DNA of 64,000 nucleotides, taken from GAS368 sp965227745. GTDB taxonomy: Bacteria; Verrucomicrobiota; Verrucomicrobiia; Opitutales; Opitutaceae. Numbering within the stretch: position 1 is the first letter of the stretch; the number at the start of each line of letters is the position of its first letter. Location: the NCBI GenBank assembly GCA_965227745.1, contig OZ245769.1:3906001-3970000 (forward strand). The letters run 5' to 3'. This document shows, one piece after another, positions 53,175 through 63,100 of this stretch. The translations under genes and the position numbers were made by a program. Under the pieces are notes generated by a model, which was not told the DNA's origin, made no database searches, and saw only the letters and a list, made by a program, of their open reading frames with translations.

Positions 53175-53605
53175 GGAAAGTGAAAGGCGGACGCAGGTAA
53201 AAAAACGCCTTCAGCTCAGGAGCGGGACCGTCAGCGCACGATCCGCCGAGGAAACGCGGACCCGATCCGGGTGAAAAGCTGAAGCATGGCGACTATCGAG
53301 AGTGAATAGCAGTGGCGACTTGGCAATGTGTTTTGATTCTACAGTCCGAAAATAAACGCGAGGTATACGCGCTTCTGCCATTTGGGTGCTATTGCCAATG
53401 CACCCTGTACGTAAGCGATCTCAGTTCGCTCGCGTGGCCGATTGTTAGAGCACAAATTACACTACAGCTAAGCATAGGGGCGCAGCTCCACGGCATTTTG
53501 CAGGAAGCACCACCCGTAAAGCGAGGCAGTCGCTTTTAGCTGTAGACCCTGCGACCCATGATCGCAGGGCTCGGTGAGATCGGCGCGAGAAAAAGACTCG
53601 AGCGA
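53175..53605. promoter_or_regulatory. Upstream region of the giant-gene run C-B-A
   Basis: This 431-bp gap must hold the promoter of gene C, unless transcription continues from the small LPxGW gene. The part at 53310-53520 is clearly less GC-rich than the surroundings (text such as TTTTGATTCTACAG and GAAAATAAACG). No clear promoter boxes or palindromic operators could be named by eye. It contains the hairpin at 53547-53569. Confidence 0.4.
53547..53569 (-). terminator. 8-bp hairpin downstream of the small LPxGW gene
   Basis: CCCTGCGA at 53547-53554 pairs with TCGCAGGG at 53562-53569 around a seven-base loop, 37 bases after the stop of the gene at 53606. No T tract follows on the minus strand, so termination may be partial. 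Confidence 0.4.
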
Positions 53606-54043
53606 TTATTTACTGCTGAATTCCACCGGAGCCGGGTTGAGCGTGACGAGCTTTCCGTTGGCGCGGACGAGCACGGTCGGGACGGCCTTGGCCCCCGCGC
53701 TGCCCTTGGCATAGCTCACGACGATCACAAACTCGGCCTTCGCGGCTGGACTCGAGGTGTACGCAAATTCCAAAGTGCCGGTCGCACCGGGCGCCGGGGC
53801 GATCTCCGGAATATTGGTTCCGGACACGCTCACCAGAGCCCAGTCTTCAGGCAGAGCGATCGCCCAGCCGACAGCGGAAGGCTGGCCTTCATAGCTGACG
53901 GTGGCCGTCAGCGCGACACTGCCACCCGCCGTGGCCAGTGTAGTGGAGTCTGCTTTCAGGGTAGCAGTCTGGGCGAAGCCGACCGACGCCATGCAGAAAG
54001 CAAACAGCGCGGCGAGTTGACGGAGCGACAATAGATTTTTCAT
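53606..54043 (-). CDS. Small secreted stand-alone LPxGW-domain protein
   Basis: A 145-residue protein with a signal peptide (LRQLAALFAFCMASVGFAQ). The mature 120 residues correspond to the domain that precedes the EF-hand pair in giant proteins A, B and C. Shared landmarks are GWAIALPEDW (GWELILPAGW in A, GWSVVLPTGW in C), a PxxGATGTLEF segment (PAAGxxGTLGW), a late FVIVVSY segment (FSYTVNIP), a SAGAKAV segment and a final NPAPVEF (PNPLLV). It has no EF-hands. It lies between the two putative-Ig genes upstream and the C-B-A run downstream, on the same strand. A beta-sandwich is likely. It could be a partner or subunit for the giants, by inference. Confidence 0.8.
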   Translation of the reverse strand: MKNLLSLRQLAALFAFCMASVGFAQTATLKADSTTLATAGGSVALTATVSYEGQPSAVGWAIALPEDWALVSVSGTNIPEIAPAPGATGTLEFAYTSSPAAKAEFVIVVSYAKGSAGAKAVPTVLVRANGKLVTLNPAPVEFSSK

Positions 54044-54087
54044 GAGTAAGGAGAAGACGTGGCGGTTATATTAAACTTAGGGTGGAG

Positions 54088-54114
54088 CGGACCGCCGATT
54101 CGCAGCGATCCGCC
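54088..54114 (-). other. Intercistronic 9-bp hairpin
   Basis: GCGGACCGC at 54088-54096 pairs with GCGATCCGC at 54106-54114 with one G-U pair around a nine-base loop, between the stop of the 997-residue gene and the start of the small gene. It may attenuate or stabilise the transcript; there is no T tract. Confidence 0.3.
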
Positions 54115-54138
54115 AGCGATCAAGTGGGAATAGGCGAA

Positions 54139-57132
54139 TCAAGGAACCTCATAGACTTCGACGAGCGCGACGCCGGTGGTATTAGCCACGCCCGAAACCT
54201 CGGCCGTGTAGGCGCCCGCTGGGAGCGTTACAAGCAGGGCGGCATCCTTGGAGGTGGCCGAAAGGCCAAACGCGCCGACTTGGGTAAAGGCGGTGCTGAG
54301 TTCCAGGGTGCCAGCCCAATCATTGTTCGTGGTGATGGCCGTCGAGGAGCCCGCGGGATAGAGTGACAGTTGAGGATCGGCGAGGACGCCGCCCACGCCA
54401 AATTGGGCGAGGCCGGGGCCGACCGCGCGGATGAGCACCTTCTTCGGTTCACTGCCGGTGATCACAAAGCCGACGAGGAGGACATTGGCCCCGGTGCCGA
54501 CTTGGGTGCGGGCAGAGATGTTAATGAGTCGCGAGGTCGCGCTCGCCGAATCCGAGTCGTAGGCCTCGAGCAGGGCCACGCCCGTGCCGCTCGTCGTCGA
54601 CACCTGCGCCGTATAGGTCGCGGTGGCGAGGGGCACGAGGAGCGCGGAGTCCTTAGAATTGGCGGGCAGCGCAAAGGCGCCCACCGCGGCAAACCCGTCG
54701 GCGAGCACGGCTCCCCCACCCCAGTCATCATTGAGGTTGGTCTGCACCCCCGCGGCGTTGAACAACTTCAATTGTGGATCAGCCAGCGTGCCGGTGACAC
54801 CAAAGGGCGTCAGGCCCGGGCCCACGGCGCGGAGCAGCAATTGCTTGGTACCCGTGCCGCCGACCGCAAAACCCACGATCAGCGTCTGCTCGCCCGTGCC
54901 GGCGGCACTGCGCACAGAGACATTGATGAGTCGCGAAGCCGGCACCGTCAGGGTCGCGGCATTCGAGGTCACCGAGCCCGCCACCCCCGTCACGGTGACG
55001 CTGTAGTCACCGGAATCGTAGCCTTGGACGTTGACGAGCGTCAGCGTCGCGGACGTGGCTCCACCAATTGCGACGCCATCCTTCTTCCATTGATAGGTGA
55101 GCGGGCCAGTCCCGGCCGCCACGACCGTAAAGGTAATATTGCCCCCGATATTGCTGGTGCGCGCTACTGGCTGCACCGTGATCGAAGGAGCGACCGCCCC
55201 GGAATCGACCGTCAGGGTCGCGCCGGCGGAGGTCACGCTGCCAAAGGCGTTGCTCACGACGACGGTGTAGGTACCGTTGTCGCTCACGGCCGCGGCAGCG
55301 ATGCTGAGAGTCGCCGTGGTCGCGCCCGCGATGGCCGTGGTGCCCTTACGCCACTGATAGGCCAAGGGGGCGGCACCGGTCGCCACGACCGAGAAGGTCG
55401 CGGTCGCGCCTGGGGTGACCGTCTGGCTGATCGGTTGCGTGGTGATCGCCGGGGGAGTGGAGAGTGGGGTGACCGACAATTTTCCCGCCGCGCTGGCGAT
55501 AGAGCCCACTGAATTGGAGACGAGGACCGAGTAGCTGCCGGCATCGCTCACCTTTACACCTGTGATCGTGAACGACGCGGAGGTCGCACCCGAGATGGCG
55601 ACGAGATCCTTGCGCCATTGATAGGTGAAGGGCGCCGTGCCGCTCGCCGCGACGCTGAAGGTGGCATTGCCGCCCTCGGCCACCGTCTGGTCGACCGGCT
55701 GCGTCCCGATCACGGGGGCCGTGCCGATGATGCCGCCTCCGCCACCACCGCCCCCGCCGCTCACCGGCGCGGCCGCGATGGAGAGCGCGAGCGTGAAGCC
55801 GTTGCTGGTGCCGAAGGTATTGGTTGCGGTGAGAGTGGCCGTGAAATTGCCGGACGCCGAGGGGACACCGCTGATCAGGCCGGTGCTGGGATTCACCGAA
55901 AGGCCGGAGGGCAAGCCCGTCGCACCGTAAGCCGTGATGGTCGCGCTCGAGGTCGCCGCGATGCTATAGTTGAACGACGTGCCCACCTGGCCAGCTGCGC
56001 TCGCCACGCTGGTGATCACCGGGCGTGCGCCCACGGTCAGTGTAAGAGTCGTGACGGGGCCCGTGCCCGTGGCGTTGTTGGCGCTGAGCGAAACCGTATA
56101 GGTGCCAGCCGTCGTCGGGGTGCCGCTGATCACACCGGTCGAGGTATCGGCTGTGAGACCGGCCGGAAGACCGCTGATGTTAAAGCTCGTGCGCGCGGGA
56201 GACACGACAGTCGACGTTGCCGTGTAAGTATACGTGAGGCCGACCGTGGCTTGAGCGGTCGTGGCGCTCGTGATCGTGGAGAGCGCACCGACAACGAGCG
56301 TCGCGCTAAAGGGAGCACTGGTACCGGAGGCGTTCGTCGCCGTGAGGCTCAGGGGATAGCTGCCGGCCACGACACTCGTCGTGCCGCTGATCGCGCCGGT
56401 GGAGGTATCCAGCGTCACACCGCCCGGAAGGCCGGAAGCCGCGTAGGAAGTGATGGCGGTGCCCGAAGTGGCGGTAATCGAGGTGCTAAAAGCCGATCCG
56501 GCCGCCGCCGTGATCGTGGCCGGGCCCGTCACCACCGGGGTTCCCGCAGCGGCGCCAATCGCAAGCTTCAGCGAGATCGGCGCGCCCGTGCCGGCCGCAT
56601 TCGTCGCGCTGATCGTGATGGTGGAATTGCCGATCGCCGTGGGCGTACCGCTGATCACACCCGTGGACGTGTTGGCGCTCAGGCCCGCCGGGAGGCCCGC
56701 GATATTGTAGCTGAGGATGGGCGGATTGCTCGCCGTCGTGTTATAGGTAAAGGCACTGTTCACCGAACCGGTGGCCGTGGCCGCGCTGGTAATGGCGGGA
56801 GCGGAGGCCGAGGGGTTGATCGTGATGACGATCGTCGCGCTATTCGTAAACCCGCCCGATGTCACCGAAACCGTGCCGGTAAACGTGTTCGCCACCGTCG
56901 GCGTGCCGCTGATCACGCCCGTGGAGGCGTTGATGGACAGCCCATTCGGCAGACCCGTCGCCGTATACGTCGGCGAGGACGCGCTCGTGGTGACGGTGTA
57001 GCCCGGATAGGTGACACCCACCTGGCCGCTGGTGCCGGTGATAGTCTGCTGAGCATGAAGCGCTGACGACGCCAGCAGGAGGCCCAGGAAGCCGGCCAGA
57101 AGACGATACAGCGAGAAGCACGAGAATTTCAT
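54139..57132 (-). CDS. Exported putative-Ig/Ig/NDDW repeat protein
   Basis: A 997-residue exported protein with a signal peptide (FSLYRLLAGFLGLLLASSAL then HAQ). Residues about 25-455 are five or so putative-Ig (He_PIG-like) units of the form GLPAGLSANTSTGVISGTPT. A glycine run at about 456-468 is a flexible linker. Three Ig-like domains follow (about 469-727) with the QPVxQTVxxGxxATFSV pattern. The end is two NDDW domains (about 729-857 and 866-997), each with RAVGPGL, DPQL, NDDW or NNDW and KD(S/A)AL. It lacks the LPxGW and EF-hand cassette, ending VALVEVYEVP. The ATG at 57132 is chosen from the signal peptide. Spacing of 46 bases to the upstream giant gene suggests one transcript. Confidence 0.88.
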   Translation of the reverse strand: MKFSCFSLYRLLAGFLGLLLASSALHAQQTITGTSGQVGVTYPGYTVTTSASSPTYTATGLPNGLSINASTGVISGTPTVANTFTGTVSVTSGGFTNSATIVITINPSASAPAITSAATATGSVNSAFTYNTTASNPPILSYNIAGLPAGLSANTSTGVISGTPTAIGNSTITISATNAAGTGAPISLKLAIGAAAGTPVVTGPATITAAAGSAFSTSITATSGTAITSYAASGLPGGVTLDTSTGAISGTTSVVAGSYPLSLTATNASGTSAPFSATLVVGALSTITSATTAQATVGLTYTYTATSTVVSPARTSFNISGLPAGLTADTSTGVISGTPTTAGTYTVSLSANNATGTGPVTTLTLTVGARPVITSVASAAGQVGTSFNYSIAATSSATITAYGATGLPSGLSVNPSTGLISGVPSASGNFTATLTATNTFGTSNGFTLALSIAAAPVSGGGGGGGGGIIGTAPVIGTQPVDQTVAEGGNATFSVAASGTAPFTYQWRKDLVAISGATSASFTITGVKVSDAGSYSVLVSNSVGSIASAAGKLSVTPLSTPPAITTQPISQTVTPGATATFSVVATGAAPLAYQWRKGTTAIAGATTATLSIAAAAVSDNGTYTVVVSNAFGSVTSAGATLTVDSGAVAPSITVQPVARTSNIGGNITFTVVAAGTGPLTYQWKKDGVAIGGATSATLTLVNVQGYDSGDYSVTVTGVAGSVTSNAATLTVPASRLINVSVRSAAGTGEQTLIVGFAVGGTGTKQLLLRAVGPGLTPFGVTGTLADPQLKLFNAAGVQTNLNDDWGGGAVLADGFAAVGAFALPANSKDSALLVPLATATYTAQVSTTSGTGVALLEAYDSDSASATSRLINISARTQVGTGANVLLVGFVITGSEPKKVLIRAVGPGLAQFGVGGVLADPQLSLYPAGSSTAITTNNDWAGTLELSTAFTQVGAFGLSATSKDAALLVTLPAGAYTAEVSGVANTTGVALVEVYEVP

Positions 57133-57178
57133 GAGAGAGGCAAAAGGTACGTGGAAGAGGAACGTCGAGGCGGAGGGC

Positions 57179-60100
57179 TTAGCTGCCGAAGGTGACGTTC
57201 GGGAGGATGGTGACGATGATCTCGACCGGCGCACCGGTGCCGTTGGCATTCGCCGGCGTGAGCAGCACGCGGAAGACGCCCGACTTGGTCGGCGTGCCGG
57301 AAATCACGCCGGTCGTCGTATTGAGGCTGAGACCGCCGGGCAGGCCCGTCACCGTGTACCCGGTCGCAGCCGGAGCGGCCTCGGGGGTGTAGGTGAAGGC
57401 CAAACCGACCGTGCCGCCCGCAGTCCTCGTGCTGGTGATGATCGGAGTGTTTGCCGCCGGCTGGATCGTCAGCGGGAGCACAACGGGCGCGCTGGTACCG
57501 CTCGCATTGGTGGCCGTCAGCCGTACCGTGAATAAACCTGGCGCGGTCGGCAGACCGGAGATGAGACCGGTAAGCGGATTAAGCGTCATCCACACCGGAG
57601 CATCGAGCACTTCGTAAGACGTGAGCGGCCCATTCGAAGCCAGGATCTGGTAGGTGAACGGCTGGTTGACCTGACCGATCACGGAGGTCTCCGCACTGAC
57701 CACCGGCGCCGAAGCAGCGGGTGAGATCGTGAACGTAAGATCGCGCGTGGGACCCGTGCCCGAGGCGTTGGTCGCGACGAGCGTGGCGACCGTGGTACCC
57801 ACCGTGGTGGGCTGGCCCACGATCGTGCCGGCGGAGGAGTTGAGCGCCAAGCCGGAAGGCAGGCTGATCGCCTCGAGGACAAATGGCGGCGCATACGGCG
57901 CTTCGCCGAAATTGTTGGCCGTGATCGTCAGCGAGAAATTGCCGCCCACGGTGCCGGAGACGTAAAGCGGCGTCGTGAGCACCGGGGTGCCGGAGGCCGG
58001 CGTAAGATTGATCGTGAGGGTCTGCGGCAGGCTGGTGCCACCGGCATTGGTGGCCGTGAGCTGCACCGCATACGCGCGCGGGTCGTCCGAGGGCGTGCCG
58101 GTGATTGCACCCGTCGAGGTGTTCAGCGTCAGGCCGAGGGGGAGTGTGCCAGTGCCGACGAGGGCGTAGCTGAGGATCGGAGTATCCGTGGTGCGCACCG
58201 TGATTTGGTACGTAAACGACACACCGACCTGCGCTGGCGCCGTGGCCGCACTCTGAATGGCGGGGGCCGACAACGCCGGGGCGACATCGATGACCAGCGT
58301 CGAGGGCGCGCCCAAGCCGCCACCGTTGGCCGCACTCAGCGACACGCTGTAGGTGTTCGCCGTCGTCGGGGTGCCAGTTACGGCGCCCGTCGTCGGATTA
58401 AACGACAGGCCCGCCGGAAGACCGGTCGCGACGAACGAGGTGGGCGAATTGCTCGCGGCCATCTGATAGGTGAAGGTCCCGCCCGCCCGCCCGCTCGCGG
58501 TCAGTGGGCTGGTGATCGCCGGAGTCGCCGGCGCCGGGACGACGGTGAGGAGCAGGGTCTTGGCCTTACCCACGCCCGCGGCGTTGGTCGCGCTGATGGA
58601 AAGCGAGATCGCCGTGGTGGTGGGCTCGGTCGGAACGCCCGAGAGGATACCCGTGCTGGGATCGAGGGCCAGCCACGCGGGCCGACCCGACGCCGCATAA
58701 GAAGTGAGCGGCCCATTCGTCGCCGTGATGACGTACTGGAAGGGCTGCCCCACCTGCGCCGTGGCGGAGCCGTTGCTATTGACGACCGGGGTCGCGGCCG
58801 CTGGAGCGATGGTAAACAGCAGCTCCACCGCGAAGCCGGTGACCGCAGTCGGACCCGTGCCCGCCGTGCCGGCCACCCAAACGCGAGTCTGGCCGATCGC
58901 CGCCGTCAACGGCGTGCCCGTGATCGCGCCATTGGTCGCGAGTTGCAGGCCGGCGGGGAGCGTCCCGCTCGTGACCGCGAAGCTGGTGGCAGTCGGGCTG
59001 GCCGCGAGGGTGACGCCGCTGAACGCGACGCCCACCTGGCCGGAAATTACCGGCGAGCTCGTGATCACCGGAGCGGACGCCGACGGAGAAACCGTGATCG
59101 AGAGAACGGCGGAGGGGCCGGTGCCGACGCCTGTCGTGGAGGCCGAGACCACCACGTCAAACGAGCCGAATGCCGTCGGGGTACCCGTGATCAAGCCAGT
59201 CGTCGTATTGATCGAAAGACCCGCCGGCAGGCCGGAGGCGGCATAGCTCGTGGCGGCCGGCGTACCAGCAGCGACCAACTGGAAGCTAAACGCCGTCCCG
59301 ACACGGGCTGCAGCAAAGCTGGCGCTGGTAATCACCGGCGCAGTCGCCGCGGGATTAATCACAATCGTCAGATTGGCCGAAGTGGTGCCGCCGGCATTGG
59401 TCGCGGCCAGGGCGACAGAGAAACTACCGGTCTGCGTCGGAGTGCCGGCAATCGCACCCGTGGCCGCCGTGAAGTTAAGCCCAGTGGGCAAGCTGCCAGT
59501 CAGCGCGTACGGAGCGGTGACGGTGCCGAAGCTCGGCGTAAAGCTGAAGACCGCGCCTTGGGTGCCGGAGAGATTCACCGGACCGGCATACACCGGGGCG
59601 TTGAGCGGCGGATCGATGACGATCACAAAGGCCTGCGTCACCGCGCCGGTCGTATTCGTGGCGGTGAGTTGCGCGGAATAAGTGCCAGCCACGGTCGGCG
59701 TGCCGGTGATCGCACCGGTGGTGCCATCGATCACGAGGCCAGGGGGCAAACCGGTGGCCGCGTACGAGGAGGGAGTATTGGTCGCCACCACCGCAAAGGT
59801 GAAGGGCGTATTGACGCGACCCGACGCCGAGGCGGCGCTCGTGATGACCGGAGACGGCGCGAGGACGGTCAGGGTGATCGTCCGGGTATCTTCGCCGGTG
59901 ACATTGGAAGCCTTCAACACGATCGACACGGGGGAGACGGTGACCGCAGTCGGAGTGCCGCTGATCGTGCCGAGCACCGAGTTGACCGAGAGTCCATCGG
60001 GCAAGCCCGTCGCGGAGAATGTGGCTTGAGTGTTGTTGATCGTGATCGGGCCGAATTGGAACGAGCGATCTTTGACCGCCGTCTGCGCCAGGGGCGGCGT

Positions 60101-63100
60101 GCTCAGGATCACCGGCGCAATGGGGTTCACGAGGAGCGACTGCGTGACATCGACTGCGGCATTGTAATTCGCATCACCGGCCTGCTTGGCGGTGATCACG
60201 GTCGTGCCGTAGTTCAAGATGTTTACCGTGCTACCAGAGATCGTCGCCACGGAAGGAACCGAGCTGGTATACGTGACGGCCAGGCTGGAGCTGGCGGTCG
60301 CGGTGAGAGCAAACGGCGCGGCATTGGCGAGCTTCGGAGTGAGGGCGCCAAACGTAATCGTCTGGCTGGCCTTTGCGATCACGAGCGAACCGTTAATCGT
60401 GCCACTGTAGTTGGCGTCGACAATGGTGCCGACCACGGGATAGCTGCCTGCATTGGTGGGCGCGGTCGCATTACCCGCATAGGTGAAGGTCACGGTCAGG
60501 CCCGTCGGCGTTGTCGTGGCGGTAACAGACTTCGGCGTGCCGTCGTACGTTTGCGCGAGGCCGGCGAGCGTGCCCGTCGCAGCCGCCTTGGCGACCGTGA
60601 GCACGCGCGCCACATCCGGCGCGGGGCCATAATCGGAATTGCCGGCCTGTTGCGCGGTGATCGTGGCATTGCCGGCTCCGGTGATGGTGAGCGTGCTGCC
60701 AGCGATCGTGGCGACGGCGGGATTGGAGCTGGTGAAGCTCACCGGCAGGCCGCGATTCGAGGTCGCGACGAGCGGGATGGTCGCACCGGGCGCGTAGGTC
60801 TTGTTGGCCAGTTCGGTGCCAGCGAAGGTGATCGTCTGGCTCGCATTGGAAACCAGGAGGGACTGCGTCACCGGCGTCGCCGCGTTGTAATTCGAATCGC
60901 CGGGCTGGCTCGCGGTGATCGTGATATTACCGGTGTGGAGGAAGGTGAGGATGTTGCCGTTGGGGCCGCTGATCGTCGCGACATTAGGGTCGGAAGTGAC
61001 ATAGGTCAGCGGCAGGCCGGAGCTCGATGTGCCCGTCAGGGTGATCGGAGCTTCATCGAGCGCGTGCGGGCCAGGGGCCGCGAAGGAAATCGTCTGCGCC
61101 GCTTTACCGATGAAGAGCGTGCCCGTCGCCGAGCCCGCGTAATTGGCGCTATTGATCGTACCTACGACCGTGTAATTGCCGACGACCGTGGGCGCGGTGG
61201 CGTTGCCATTATAGGTGAACGTCACGGGAATACCCACCGGGCTGGTGACTGCCGTCGCGGCCTTGGGCGTGCCGTCGTAGATCACGGTGAGGCTGCCGAG
61301 CGTCACGGTCGCGCCGGCTTTGCCGACGGTGAGAGTCTGCGTGACGCTGCTCGCCGCGTTATAATTGGAATCTCCGGCCTGGCTGGCGGTGATCGTGGTA
61401 TTACCGGCGCCGACAATCGTCACGGTCTTGCCGCTGACGGTAGCCACACTGGTGTTGGAACTGGTGTAGCCGATGGTAAGCGACGAGGTGGCGGTCGCGC
61501 CGAGATCGAAGTTGGCATCGCCAAAGGTCTTGGCCGTGAGCGCGCCAAACGTGATCGTCTGGGCGGCCTTGGCGATGACCAGCGAGCCGCTGGCGGTGCC
61601 GGTGTAGTTATTATCCACCACCGTGCCGACGACCGCGTAGGTGCCGACGTTGGTCGGGGCGGTCGCATTGCCGGCGTAGGTGTAGGTGACATTCAACCCG
61701 GCCGGGACCGTCGTGGCCGTCGCAGCTTTGGGGGTGCCATCATACGTGGGCGTCAGCGAGCCCAGCGTCACGGTGGCAACGGCCTTGGCGACGGAAAGGG
61801 TGCGCGCCACATCCGGCGCGGCGGCGAAGTCGGCATTGCCAGCCTGTTTCGCGGTGATCGTGGCATTACCCGCGCCCACGATGGTGAGCGTGCTGCCGGC
61901 GATGGTCGCGACGTTGGTATCGGAGCTGGTGAAGCTCACCGTGAGCCCGCGATTCGAGGTCGCTACGAGCGGGATGGTCGCGCCCGGGGCATAGGTCTTG
62001 TTGCCCAGTTCGGTGCCGGCAAACGTGATGGTCTGGCTGGCATTCAGCACCACCAACGACTGCGTCACCGAAGTCGCCGGAAGGTAATTGCCACTGCCAG
62101 CCTGGCTCGCGGTGATCGTAATATTGCCGGTGTGGAGGAAAGTGACGACGTTGCCGTTAGGGCCGCCGATGCTCGCCACCGTTGGATCGGAACTGGTGTA
62201 GGTGAGCGGCAGGCCGGAGGTCGAGGTGCCGGTGAGCGTAAGCGGTGCTTCATCCAGGGCATGCGAGGCCAGCGCCGCGAAGGTGATCGTCTGGGCGGCT
62301 TTCGCGATCGTGAGCGTGCCCGAGCCCGAACCCGTATAGTTGGAACTATTGATCGTGCCGACGACAGTGTAGTTACCCGCGTTGGTCGGGGCGGTGGCGT
62401 TGCCATCGTAAGTGAAATTCACGGCGAGGCCGGAGGGAGCGGTCGTGGCTGTCGCGGCTTTGGGTGTGCCGTCGTAAGTGGCGCTCAGGCTGGCGAGCGT
62501 GAGCGTGGCAGCGGCCTTATTCACCGTGAGGGTCTGAGAGACATTGCCTGCCACCAGGTAGTTGGCGCTGCTGGTCTGACCGGCGGTGATCGTCGTGCTG
62601 CCCGCGCCCACGATCGTCACGGTGTTGCCGCTGACGGTCGCTACACCCTGATTGGTGCTGGAGAAGGTGATCGGCTGCGGCGAGGTCGAGGTGGCGCTCA
62701 AACTAAACGGAGCGTCGCCGTAGGTCTTGGCCGGGAGCGCGGCAAAGGTGATATCCTGCGTGGCCTTGCCGATCACGAGCGAACTGCTCGCCGTGCCGGT
62801 GTAATTGTCACTCACCACGGTCGCGACCACGGCGTAGGTGCCGGCATTCGTCGGCGGCGTGGGACCGCCATCATAAGTAAAGGTCACGGTCAGACCCGCG
62901 GGCGTGGTCGTCGCCGTCGCGGATTTCGGCGTACCGTCGTAGGTGGGGCTGAGATTGGCCAGCGTGACTTGGGCCGTGGCTTTGTTGACCGTGAGGACTT
63001 GGGTGACATCGGCGGCGGCGGCGAAATTGCTATTGCCCGCCTGGCTGGCGGTGATCGTCGTGTTGCCGGCGCCGGTGATCGTGACCGTGGAGCCGGACAC

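Noticed and set aside
55618..57066. 482-codon plus-strand frame over the putative-Ig gene
   Set aside because: Arginine/glycine-rich mirror of repeat codons, not a protein-like sequence.
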